Of a DNA stretch of 64,000 nucleotides, positions 27,117-35,226 are shown in pieces. The notes beneath the pieces are model-generated. The model worked only from the letters and a program-made list of their open reading frames with translations, ran no database searches and was not told where the DNA came from. This DNA is from Zobellella iuensis (lineage in GTDB: Bacteria > Pseudomonadota > Gammaproteobacteria > Enterobacterales > Aeromonadaceae). The stretch is taken from positions 58,101 through 122,100 of the forward strand of contig NZ_JAERTZ010000021.1 in assembly GCF_016746085.1 (NCBI RefSeq). Reading direction: 5' to 3'. Made by a program: the position numbers and the translations under genes. Numbering within the stretch: the stretch's first letter is position 1; each line of letters starts with the position of its first letter.

Positions 27117-28724
27117 TCATACCTCTTTGGAGTTAACTATGGCCGCGCCATACAGGCTGGCATCGCTTATTTTCTTGTGCTCGGCCCTGACCCCCTTATA
27201 GAGGGCGGCGCACATCAGCAGCATGATCAGGGAAAACGGCAGGGCCGCGGCGATGGAGGCAGTTTGCAGCGAGCTTAGCGCCGCCTCGCCGCCCACGAAC
27301 AGCAGCACCGCCGCCACCACGCCCTGCATTACGCCCCAGATCACCCGGTGCCGGCTGAGCGGGTGTTCGTCCCCTTCGCTCATGATGGTGGTGAGCACCA
27401 GGGTGCCGGAGTCGGACGAGGTGATGAAATAGGTGGCCACCATGATGGTGCCGACGATCATCGCCAGGGTGGACAGGCCGCCCAGATCCATGCCCTGGAA
27501 GGTGGCGTAGAGCGCCTTGGCCACGTCGTTGTTTACCACGGCGGCGATGCCGGCATCCTCGAACAGATCCAGGTAGAGCGCGGTGCCGCCGTAGGCCGCC
27601 AGCCAGACGAAGGACAGCAGCGAAGACACCCCGACCACGCCCCAGATAAATTCCCGGATGGTGCGGCCGCGGGACACCCGCGCCACAAACACCCCCACGA
27701 AGGGCGCCCAGGACATCCACCAGCCCCAGTAGAACACGGTCCACCAGCCCTGCCACATGCCTTTCCAGCTGGCGTCGGCATCGGTGACCGCCTGGGTGGG
27801 CGTTTCGATATAGAAGTTGAACTTGAGCAACTGGGTCAGGTAATCGAAGGTGCCGGCGAAGAAGGTTTTAAGGATGTACAGCGAGGGCCCGAAGGCGAAG
27901 AAAAACAGCAGCAGCAGCACCGTGAGCCACATATTGCCGATGGACAGGTACTTGACCCCCTTCTTCAGCCCGGTGAGCACGGAGATGAGGGCGCAGAGAG
28001 TGATCACCACGATCAGCACCAGCTGCACGCCCGGGCTTTGCGGAATGCCCCAAATTTCCGACAGGCCGGCGTTGATTTGCTGCGCGCCCATGCCGAGGGA
28101 GGTGGCGATGCCGAACAGGGTGGCGAACACGGCAATCACGTCGATCAGCACGCCCCAGCGGCCGGTGACCTTGTCGCCGAACAGGGGGTAGAGGGTATAG
28201 CGAATGCTGAGCGGCTTGTTCAGCCGGTAGCAGATAAAGGCCAGCGACAGCCCCACCACGCAATAAATGGCCCAGGCGTTCAGCCCCCAGTGAAAGAAGG
28301 AGATGGCCATGGCCGAATCGGCGGCGGCCTGGTTGCCGGTGGCGGGAGAAAAGGGCGAGCCGCCGGAAAAATGGAACATGGGCTCGGCGATGGACCAGAA
28401 GATGATGCCGATGCCCTGGCCTGCGGCATAAACCATGGCGAACCAGGCGAAATAGCCGAACTCCGGCTTTTCATCGTCCCGCCCCAGCCGGATTTTTCCG
28501 TACTTGCTGCAAGCGATCCAGATGCAGAACACCAGGAACAGGGCCGCCAGCAGCACGTACCAGGCATTGGCGGACAGGGTGATCACCGTTCTGACGCTAT
28601 CGACCAGGGCGGCGGACTCACCCGGATAAATGAGCGCAAAGCCGATCAGCCCCACCGTGATCAGCAGGGAAATAAACATGATATAGGGGTTAATGCCCTT
28701 CAATGGGCCATTATTGAGAACCAT
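27117..28724 (-). CDS. BCCT-family transporter of the creatine/creatinine locus
   Basis: 535 residues from the ATG at 28724, set by AAGGAG nine bases upstream. About 12 helices; the aromatic segment FYWGWWMSWAPF is standard. The glycine-rich motif reads AGQGIGIIFWSIAEP, with Gln where the other two BCCT proteins in this window have Met, close to the substrate and sodium sites. Position between creatinase and creatininase suggests uptake of creatine or creatinine (inference; the family is known for betaines and carnitine). Confidence 0.9.
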   Translation of the reverse strand: MVLNNGPLKGINPYIMFISLLITVGLIGFALIYPGESAALVDSVRTVITLSANAWYVLLAALFLVFCIWIACSKYGKIRLGRDDEKPEFGYFAWFAMVYAAGQGIGIIFWSIAEPMFHFSGGSPFSPATGNQAAADSAMAISFFHWGLNAWAIYCVVGLSLAFICYRLNKPLSIRYTLYPLFGDKVTGRWGVLIDVIAVFATLFGIATSLGMGAQQINAGLSEIWGIPQSPGVQLVLIVVITLCALISVLTGLKKGVKYLSIGNMWLTVLLLLFFFAFGPSLYILKTFFAGTFDYLTQLLKFNFYIETPTQAVTDADASWKGMWQGWWTVFYWGWWMSWAPFVGVFVARVSRGRTIREFIWGVVGVSSLLSFVWLAAYGGTALYLDLFEDAGIAAVVNNDVAKALYATFQGMDLGGLSTLAMIVGTIMVATYFITSSDSGTLVLTTIMSEGDEHPLSRHRVIWGVMQGVVAAVLLFVGGEAALSSLQTASIAAALPFSLIMLLMCAALYKGVRAEHKKISDASLYGAAIVNSKEV

Positions 28725-28931
28725 GACGTCCAACTCCTTAGAACTGCTCGAAACAAGCTGTTCTCATTAACCTCAAGATACCAGACAAGCCCCCTGGGGT
28801 GCTTGCGGGCATCTCCCATTTTCAAGCTGCCACGCTCTCCATCGCGCTGCAGACGGCGTAGTAAATCACTGCTCCTTATTGCTGCATCGGGCTGCCGGGG
28901 GCCCGACCCTTGGGGTGCAGCGATTAAAACG

Positions 28932-28961
28932 AAAAAGCCCATCCCCGGCGCGGGGATGGGC
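28932..28961 (-). terminator. Terminator between creatinase and BCCT genes
   Basis: GCCCATCCCC / GGGGATGGGC 10-base stem with loop GGCGC and TTTTTC on the minus strand, 7 bases after the creatinase stop. The BCCT-creatininase pair therefore probably has its own promoter in 28725-28930, where no gene is seen. Confidence 0.85.
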
Positions 28962-28968
28962 CCTGTTA

Positions 28969-30180
28969 TCAGCCCTTGATGATGTTGTACTCGGGGCCGA
29001 ACGGGAAGCGGGTGATGTTCTCCACCCCGCTTTCGCTGATCACCAGGATGTCGTGCTCGCGGTAGCCGCCGGCGCCGGGCAGCCCTTCGGGCAGCATGAT
29101 CATCGGCTCCATGGACACCACCATGCCCGGCTGCAGCACCGTGTCTATGTCTTCCCGCAGCTCCAGCCCCGCCTCGCGGCCGTAGTAGTGGCTGAGGGTG
29201 CCGAAGGAGTGGCCATAGCCGAAGGTGCGGTATTGCAGCACGTCGTGCTGGGCGAAGATTTCGTTCAGCTCGGCGGCGATGTCGCAGCAGCGGTTGCCGG
29301 CCTTGATCAGCTCCAGGCCGCGGCGGTGCACCTTGCAGTTGATCTCCCACAGCTCCAGGTGGCGGTCGGAGGCGTATTCGCTGAACAGGGTCCGCTCCAG
29401 GGCGGTGTAGTAGCCGCCGATCATCGGGAAGGTGTTCAGGCTGAGGATGTCGCCGGCCTCGATCTTGCGGCTGGTGACCGGGTTGTGGGCGCCGTCGGTA
29501 TTGATGCCGGACTGGAACCACACCCAGGTGTCCATCAGCTCGCCATGGGGGAAGGTGCGGGCAATTTCGCGCACCATGGCCTGGGTGCCGGCCAGGGCCA
29601 CTTCATACTCCGGCACGCCCACGGCAATGGCATCGCGAATGGCGGCGCCGCCCACGTCCGCCACCCGGGCGCCCTGCTTGATAAGGGCGATTTCTTCCGC
29701 CGACTTGATCATGCGCATCTTCATGGTGGGCACGCCGATGTCCACCAACTCGGCCTCGGGCAGCGCGGCCTTGAGCTTGTCCAGGTTTTGCAGGCTGAGG
29801 TGGTCGAATTCCACCCCCACCCGCCGGGCGCCGCCAATCAGCTGCTGCACGGCGCGGAAGAAGTTGTCTTTTTGCCAGTCGGTATACACCAGGTTGTCGC
29901 CCAGGGCGTTGCGGCGATAGGGCTGGCCGCCGTCGATATTGGCGGTGATGGTGGTGTGGATGTCCTGGGTGACCGCCAGGCCGTAGTCGCGGCCGAAACG
30001 GCAGTACACAAAATCACTGAAGTAGTTGATGTTGTGGTAGGAAGTGAACAGCACCGCATCCACCTCGTTGGCGGCCATGTACTGGCGCAGCTTTTGCTGG
30101 CGGGAGAGCATCTCCTCGCGGGAGAACATGCCGCGGACTTTTTCGCCGTTGGGGATGCTGAGGGTGTTGGGCATTTGCAT
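28969..30180 (-). CDS. Creatinase (creatine amidinohydrolase)
   Basis: 403 residues, the same length as P. putida creatinase, with near-identical blocks such as FTSYHNINYFSDF, WFQSGINTDGAHNPVT and FGYGHSFGTLSHYYGREAGL. The catalytic base H232 is present (DGAHN). It has the M24 pita-bread fold without metal ligands and hydrolyses creatine to sarcosine and urea (EC 3.5.3.3). The sarcosine would feed the same pool as the dimethylglycine operon at 36-44 kb. No urease is in view. Confidence 0.95.
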   Translation of the reverse strand: MQMPNTLSIPNGEKVRGMFSREEMLSRQQKLRQYMAANEVDAVLFTSYHNINYFSDFVYCRFGRDYGLAVTQDIHTTITANIDGGQPYRRNALGDNLVYTDWQKDNFFRAVQQLIGGARRVGVEFDHLSLQNLDKLKAALPEAELVDIGVPTMKMRMIKSAEEIALIKQGARVADVGGAAIRDAIAVGVPEYEVALAGTQAMVREIARTFPHGELMDTWVWFQSGINTDGAHNPVTSRKIEAGDILSLNTFPMIGGYYTALERTLFSEYASDRHLELWEINCKVHRRGLELIKAGNRCCDIAAELNEIFAQHDVLQYRTFGYGHSFGTLSHYYGREAGLELREDIDTVLQPGMVVSMEPMIMLPEGLPGAGGYREHDILVISESGVENITRFPFGPEYNIIKG

Positions 30181-30226
30181 GGTAAGACTCCTTCCTTGTA
30201 GCTGATGGTTGCTGCGCCGAGAAACA

Positions 30227-30320
30227 CCGGTTTAGCGCATAACCCCGATGCTAGAGCCCCACCCGCCATAAAAGAAATGAATACTTCAAATCAGCCCATT
30301 TGGGATGTTAATGCGTTGTT
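30227..30320 (-). promoter_or_regulatory. Control region shared with the SSS symporter locus (copy B)
   Basis: Copy of 23335-23428, 47-140 bases before the creatinase ATG. It keeps ATTAACATCCCAAAT-N6-ATTTGAAGTATTC and the downstream CTAGCATCG block. Conservation of non-coding sequence at two loci indicates binding by one regulator. Confidence 0.7.
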
Positions 30321-30379
30321 ATGGTGCGCCGCGCGCCAGGGTGAGGCCCCAACACCCGGCATCCCCGCACTCCCCTCGT

Positions 30380-30625
30380 CATCCCCCACTACTCCGTCAT
30401 CCCCGCCATCCCCCGTCATCCCCGCATTACTCCGTCATCCCCGCGAAGGCGGGGAACCAGGCGCCCCCTCAAACACCACCAGCACCAACCGAAGAGCCCC
30501 ATCCCACACCGGCCACTCCCCCATTCCCCGTCATCCCCACACTCCCCCCGTCATCCCCGCACTCCCCCGTCTTCCCCGCGAAGGCGGGGAACCAGAGCAA
30601 GCCGCTCCGGCCCGAACAACGGCAC
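30380..30625. repeat. Family 1 palindromic repeats (degenerate)
   Basis: Two CCCCGCGAAGGCGGGGAACCAG ends with short CGTCATCCCCGCA steps and a final CTGCAGACACGC core. They mark the GC-rich edge just before the AT-rich island. Confidence 0.8.
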
Positions 30626-30644
30626 TTGGTCTGCAGACACGCCT

Positions 30645-31153
30645 GAGCCCCCCACCCCGCCGAACCGGATAAAACTTAACCAAACAACACCAAACTCCAA
30701 CAAACGCCTCGCAAAATGCGCCCTTTGTCATTGCCTTTTCACCATGACGCGACAAGAATGGACACAAACGAGGAAGCAGGGATGCGCTTAAGCCTGAGAT
30801 CAGTGACGGGCGGTAGCGTGGGTTTTGCTTGGCTCAATAGCATCAGTTGCTAACATTTTATACAGGTATATCGATCAGAAAATGCGGTATAGGCACGAGA
30901 TCACTAATCGGACTTATTGTTAACTACAATGGTGACTATTAAAGAGCCAACAAAAAAAGAAAATAATTAATCACTACCGAAGGATTCAAGACAGGATCTG
31001 GGGTAACAGGCAGGAATACATGCTCTAGTTTTGAATAAAAAAACCAATAAATCAACGAGAGTCAACCACTTACACTTGAAATAGGCAGCCAACCTTATGA
31101 GTGAAAACAAGAAAAATCGATATACAAACTGTTAGATTTATAAGGACAATAAC
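30645..31153. other. Left border of AT-rich island; no gene seen
   Basis: Base composition falls sharply from about 30840. No coding frame is supported. A GTTAGAT at 31131-31137 fits the GTTRRRY core of integron recombination sites, 17 bases before the nuclease gene, but a matching partner arm is not clear. Confidence 0.5.
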
Positions 31154-32920
31154 GTGCAATTTAAGGGATTTGGATTTTCTGGATATCGCAGCTTCGGTAA
31201 CGAGCTAGCTAAAATATATCCGTTGAAGAAAGTTAACCTGATCATTGGGAAGAACAACACAGGAAAGTCCAACATAGTTAACTTCCTTAAAGATCAATAT
31301 TCTTTCTTTCTAGGAAAAGCGAAAAATCAACGCCAAATTGGTAGACAGCAAGAATCTCCATTTAAAGATATTGATCGACATATATCTGATGAGCGTGCAA
31401 CTCATAGAATCTCATTCCCAATTCCGAGAGACGAAATAGATGAGTATATCAGTGGAAAGTTGCCAGACGAAAGCAGGCATCGCATTCCTCGAAATTCTGC
31501 TAAGAAGCTTTTAACTTCCGATGTTTTTTCTGACTCTAATGGCAACATCTGGTTTACATACTCATCTGATAATCCGAATGGCGAGTTTAAGCTCGAAATT
31601 GATGCAACATCAATCGCCACAGTACTTGAACATAGAGAATGGAATCAGCTATGGATGAGTTTAACAAGTCGCAGTGGCGGTAACATTAATGCCAATTGGA
31701 TCCCAGAAACTTTGCGATCACTGGCATATGTTCCGCCTAATGAACCTAATGTCGAAGTCATACCAGCCATTAGAAAAATTGGCATCGTCGGTTCCACAGC
31801 CAATGATTATAGCGGAGAGGGGATAATAGAACGGCTAGCAAAGATCCAAAACCCACCTCTTTCGGAACAGGCTAAGAAAGAAAAGTTCGTATCTATTAAT
31901 AAGTTCGTACGCGAGGTCCTAGAAAATAATACTGCAGAGATAGAAATACCATATTCCAGAGATATGATATTGATTCACATGGACGAAAAAACCCTACCAC
32001 TGGAATCGTTGGGTACAGGAGTTCATGAGGTCATAATATTAGCTGCTGCTGCAACGCTGCTGGAAAATAGTATTTTATGCGTAGAGGAACCAGAACTTCA
32101 TTTACACCCTTTGCTTCAGAGAAAGCTAGTAAAGTACTTATCTGAAAGCACAAATAATCAGTATTTTTTCACTACCCATTCCGCACATTTACTTGATGCA
32201 GTTGAGTCGGAAATATTTCACGTTACGCAGCGAAACGGGGCATCTGCCGTAACATCAATTGCCAGCACAAAAGAGAAGTCAAGTATATGCAATGATCTCG
32301 GATATAAAGCATCAGACATCCTTCAAGCAAATTGTATTATTTGGGTAGAGGGGCCATCGGATAGAATATATTTAAATTATTGGCTTGCATCTATAAACAC
32401 AAAGATGATTGAGGGGGTTAATTACTCTATCATGTTTTATGGCGGCCGATTATTTAGTCACCTTACCGCGCTTGATACAGAAGAGCTTAACGAAAGAATT
32501 GAAGATTTCATATCTGTTAGAAATCTAAATCGCAACACTGTGATCATGTTTGATAGCGATAAAGATCATCCTAGAGCAAAAATTAGTTCAACCAAACAAA
32601 GACTAAAACAAGAGTTTGATAATGGCCCCGGGTTTGCTTGGGTAACGAAAGGTCGAGAAGTAGAAAACTATTTGGAGCATGATAAGGTCGAAGAAAGCGT
32701 TTTGGCGGTGCATCCCTCAGCCTCTAAACTGGTAGAAGTCGGTGATTGGAGCAACCTACTAAAATATCGTAAAAGAAGTAGCTCGAACGAAAAAACTGCC
32801 AACAAAGTAAAAATCGCGAGACACTATGTCAGCAACTATCCAGCTAATTTTGATATTCTAGACTTAAGAGAAAAGATAACGAAACTCAATACATTCATTG
32901 AGTGGGCAAACGGAAATTAA
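31154..32920 (+). CDS. OLD-family ATP-dependent endonuclease (AAA + TOPRIM), probable defence gene
   Basis: 588 residues, from a GTG start. An SMC-like ATPase half has Walker A GKNNTGKS (residues 32-39), signature SLGTGVHEV and Walker B ILCVEEPELHLHP (about 308). A C-terminal TOPRIM nuclease half has WVEGPSDRIYL (about 398) and MFDSDKDH (about 465). The order and length resemble OLD and Gabija GajA proteins, but no GajB-type helicase gene follows. Low GC content and its place beside a DRT2 reverse transcriptase argue for anti-phage function. An attC-like site follows directly. Confidence 0.85.
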   Translation: MQFKGFGFSGYRSFGNELAKIYPLKKVNLIIGKNNTGKSNIVNFLKDQYSFFLGKAKNQRQIGRQQESPFKDIDRHISDERATHRISFPIPRDEIDEYISGKLPDESRHRIPRNSAKKLLTSDVFSDSNGNIWFTYSSDNPNGEFKLEIDATSIATVLEHREWNQLWMSLTSRSGGNINANWIPETLRSLAYVPPNEPNVEVIPAIRKIGIVGSTANDYSGEGIIERLAKIQNPPLSEQAKKEKFVSINKFVREVLENNTAEIEIPYSRDMILIHMDEKTLPLESLGTGVHEVIILAAAATLLENSILCVEEPELHLHPLLQRKLVKYLSESTNNQYFFTTHSAHLLDAVESEIFHVTQRNGASAVTSIASTKEKSSICNDLGYKASDILQANCIIWVEGPSDRIYLNYWLASINTKMIEGVNYSIMFYGGRLFSHLTALDTEELNERIEDFISVRNLNRNTVIMFDSDKDHPRAKISSTKQRLKQEFDNGPGFAWVTKGREVENYLEHDKVEESVLAVHPSASKLVEVGDWSNLLKYRKRSSSNEKTANKVKIARHYVSNYPANFDILDLREKITKLNTFIEWANGN

Positions 32921-33024
32921 ATGTAACAGCAACATTAATTTAGACGTTGATAGCAGTAGCCTTTTGTGTGTTTCACAGCACAAAAGCCGCCAGTAGCCTA
33001 CTGCAGTTGAGGCAGACGTTATAC
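32921..33024 (+). other. attC-like recombination site 1
   Basis: Starts with ATGTAAC right after the nuclease stop and ends with the core GTTATAC at 33018-33024. Between them is a long imperfect hairpin with GCAGTAG/CTACTGC and CTTTTGTG/CACAAAAG arms. Position, length (104 bases) and the terminal core resemble integron cassette attC sites. The inner boxes are not canonical. Confidence 0.5.
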
Positions 33025-33058
33025 CTTACTTGATAGCTGATGGAAAAAGGAGGTTTCT

Positions 33059-33337
33059 ATGCCATGCACTAATTACCACCCACGACGCCTAGATGAGAGT
33101 TTATTAATCACGCTGAATGAACATCAAATGCATGGACACGGGCGTCATAAATGCTGTCAGTGTGCTTATAACTCCGGTTATGAACAAGGCTTTGTACTAA
33201 GAGAAACTATAACCCTGGATATCAACGCATTAGGTGACTCCCAAGCCTACGCCGACGGTCGCCACAAAAGCGTTCATCAAGCGTTTGCTTTGGGGTATAA
33301 CCATGGCATTCAAGACTTCATAAATCATAATCGGTAA
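33059..33337 (+). CDS. Small His/Cys-rich protein of unknown function
   Basis: 92 residues after a strong AAGGAGG site. HGRHKCCQCAYNSGYEQGF has C-x2-C flanked by histidines, and a second similar half (ADGRHKSVHQAFALGYNHGI) repeats the pattern without cysteines, so the protein is an internal duplication. Zinc binding is plausible. It sits between attC-like site 1 and the DRT2 unit. No family function is known to me. Confidence 0.75.
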   Translation: MPCTNYHPRRLDESLLITLNEHQMHGHGRHKCCQCAYNSGYEQGFVLRETITLDINALGDSQAYADGRHKSVHQAFALGYNHGIQDFINHNR

Positions 33338-33386
33338 GCATAAGCAGGATAATCTAAAGGGAGCGCAATTAACATCTGTAATTAAA

Positions 33387-33424
33387 GGGTTAACAGACTT
33401 CCAAGAAGTAAGGGGAATTAACCC
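33387..33424 (+). other. Hairpin downstream of the 92-residue gene
   Basis: Outer arms GGGTTAA / TTAACCC enclose an inner ACTTC-CAA-GAAGT stem. It may end transcription of the small gene. The rest of 33338-33628 shows no gene or clear structure. Confidence 0.4.
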
Positions 33425-33628
33425 TCCAGTTACTGCATATAACTCTAATTCTAGACTACTAAAAGCAGCAGACTCTACATTCTTCTTTTTTATAAAGAGT
33501 GCTGTTCTGGAATCAATAAAATATGAGATTGCATGTCCACTCGATGGACTAGATTACTAAGTCAAACAAAAGGCAAGACTTGACCCCATTACTCTAGAGT
33601 AGTTTCACTCTAATTTATACCAATCTTA

Positions 33629-33657
33629 TTGCATCAAGGTATTTAAGATGGTAGTAT
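33629..33657 (+). promoter_or_regulatory. Candidate promoter of the DRT2 non-coding RNA
   Basis: TTGCAT (33629-33634), 17-base spacer, TAGTAT (33652-33657). Transcription from about 33664 would give an RNA of about 275 bases up to the reverse transcriptase gene, similar in size to the known Klebsiella DRT2 RNA. Confidence 0.45.
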
Positions 33658-33661
33658 ATCT

Positions 33662-33940
33662 AGGCTTTTGATAGGGGCAAATAAGTCGCTGATCAAGAGG
33701 AGCATAACAGGTTGTCAAGTCCAATCGGCAAGCCACCAAGGCAAGCTGAGCAGGTAGGCAGCAAGAACTGGAACAGGGTCTTCATAGATACCTCCACGGT
33801 TATAGTTATAGCATAATCCATTTCTAACATGACGCGGCTAGAGCTCTTGGGCTCATAGATGGTTGTTTTAACAACTTGGTTAAGCCGAGGTAAGACGAGA
33901 GGAATTGCCGCAGTTCTAAGTCTGCCTCGGTTTTGCTAGA
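33662..33940 (+). ncRNA. DRT2 template non-coding RNA (predicted)
   Basis: Lies directly before the reverse transcriptase gene. It contains two identical TAACA motifs exactly 120 bases apart (33705-33709 and 33825-33829). A possible long-range helix CAAGAG (33694-33699) with CTCTTG (33844-33849) would bring them together. Further hairpins are GTTGTT-TT-AACAAC near 33862 and CCGAGG/CCTCGG (33886-33930), the latter followed by TTTT. In DRT2 systems such an RNA is copied repeatedly by the adjacent enzyme, with template jumping at ACA motifs. Ends are estimates. Confidence 0.75.
33710..33829 (-). other. neo: Predicted neo repeat unit (120 bases, endless reading frame)
   Basis: On the minus strand the frame is stop-free from 33935 to 33696. 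GGAGG (33795-33791) sits five bases before ATG (33785). In the chromosome the frame meets TGA at 33695-33693. If the copying enzyme jumps from one TAACA to the other, the unit is 120 bases (divisible by 3), the TGA is skipped and the frame never ends. The 40-residue repeat begins MKTLFQFLLP, continues through LGGLPIGLDNLLEMDY and ends TITVEVS; it is hydrophobic and lacks charges for long stretches. The junction also creates TTGACA-17-TATGCT. Confidence 0.75.
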
Positions 33941-33948
33941 GTATCAAA

Positions 33949-35226
33949 ATGTCTTCAAGTAAACCTCCGTGGTATCGAAGTCGTAGTTATCTACATTTCT
34001 ATTTACCTGTTAGTTTCAAAAAAGCGCGAAACTTAGTAACTAACCCTGAATTAGTTTCAAAGCACGCATTTTTCCCCTTAATTAATTACGCTGTCGAATC
34101 CAAAAAAATTAAAAAGGATAAAAAAACCCATAAAATTGATATGGCAGTTAAAGAACGTCCGATAGCCTACTCAGCCCACATAGACAGCCACATTTACGCG
34201 TATTATGCCAGCCTCCTAAGTAAAAAATACGAAATTCAGCTAAAAGCTGCCGGATTGACAGACTGCATCCTCGCCTTTAGAGGCTTGGGAAAAAGTAATA
34301 TTGATTTTGCTTGCGAAGCTTTTGAGCAAATTAAAATTATGGGAGAGTGCAGTGCTGTCGCACTAGACTTTTCTAAATTTTTCGACACTTTAGATCATTC
34401 AATTCTAAAAGAAAGTTGGGCTAATTTGCTTGTAGAAGCAAAGCTTCCTGCAGATCATTTCAACGTCTTCAAGTCAATAACTCAGTTCTCACAAGTAAAT
34501 AAAATCGAGCTCTATAAAGAATTTAGCATATCACTCAACAACCCTAAAAATGGTAGGAAAAGAGTTTGTTCGGCAAAAGAGTTTCGTGAAGTTGTCAGGG
34601 AAAAGAAGCTCATTAAAACTAATAAAGCTCCATTTGGCATACCCCAAGGTTCACCAATTAGTGCTCTGCTTTCAAACATATACATGTTTGAATTTGATGC
34701 AGAAATGAAAAGGTACATGGATATTCATGGTGGAAAATACTATAGATATTGTGATGACATGCTCTTTATTGTTCCAGCACCACTGAGAGACAGCGTAGCT
34801 GGTTTTGCTCAAGAAAGGGTTAAACAACTAAAAGTTTCAATTAACACTAATAAAACAGAGTTAAGAACTTTCACCTATCAAAATGGTGTCCTTACTGCCG
34901 ATCAAATGCTTCAATATTTGGGTTTTATGTTTGACGGTGAAAATGTTTATATTCGTTCATCTTCACTTGCAAGATACTCGGAGAAAATGAAGCGTGGAGT
35001 TCGCTTAGCGAAGAAAACCATGGATAAGTATAACGCTGTTCGAACATCCAAAGGTCTACCTGAAAAAGGATTATACAAGCGTAAACTATACAGCCGTTAT
35101 ACGCACTTAGGTGGTAGAAATTTTGTTACGTATGGTTTGCGTGCTGCTAATAAAATGAAAAGCAAAACTATAAAGCGTCAATTGAAGCCTCTCTGGCGTA
35201 GATTTCACGAAGAACTCGACAAATAA
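33949..35226 (+). CDS. drt2: Antiviral reverse transcriptase, DRT2 type
   Basis: 425 residues. Reverse transcriptase motifs: ALDFSKFFDTLDH (about residues 138-150, first catalytic Asp), GIPQGSPISALLSNIYMFEFD (about 228-248) and YRYCDDMLF (YCDD about 266-269). The N-terminal PPWYRSRSYLHFYLPVSF and KERPIAYSAHIDSHIYAYYA segments resemble the DRT2 (UG2) family as I recall it. It copies the upstream RNA into concatemeric cDNA that, on infection, yields the Neo protein and growth arrest in the described systems. No nitrilase or SLATT partner is fused. An attC-like site follows at once. Confidence 0.85.
   Translation: MSSSKPPWYRSRSYLHFYLPVSFKKARNLVTNPELVSKHAFFPLINYAVESKKIKKDKKTHKIDMAVKERPIAYSAHIDSHIYAYYASLLSKKYEIQLKAAGLTDCILAFRGLGKSNIDFACEAFEQIKIMGECSAVALDFSKFFDTLDHSILKESWANLLVEAKLPADHFNVFKSITQFSQVNKIELYKEFSISLNNPKNGRKRVCSAKEFREVVREKKLIKTNKAPFGIPQGSPISALLSNIYMFEFDAEMKRYMDIHGGKYYRYCDDMLFIVPAPLRDSVAGFAQERVKQLKVSINTNKTELRTFTYQNGVLTADQMLQYLGFMFDGENVYIRSSSLARYSEKMKRGVRLAKKTMDKYNAVRTSKGLPEKGLYKRKLYSRYTHLGGRNFVTYGLRAANKMKSKTIKRQLKPLWRRFHEELDK

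Noticed and set aside
30227..30320. Sigma-54 promoter before creatinase
   Set aside because: The TGGCGGG block lacks a TTGC element at the required spacing in both copies of the control region.
30645..30720. AACAAACGCCTC as an attC left arm at the island border
   Set aside because: No GTTRRRY core or matching arm at proper distance could be found.
33685..33813. 43-codon sense-strand open stretch in the DRT2 RNA region as the neo frame
   Set aside because: It lacks a ribosome site and does not extend across the full wrapped 120-base unit; the antisense frame has a perfect ribosome site, promoter and full openness.
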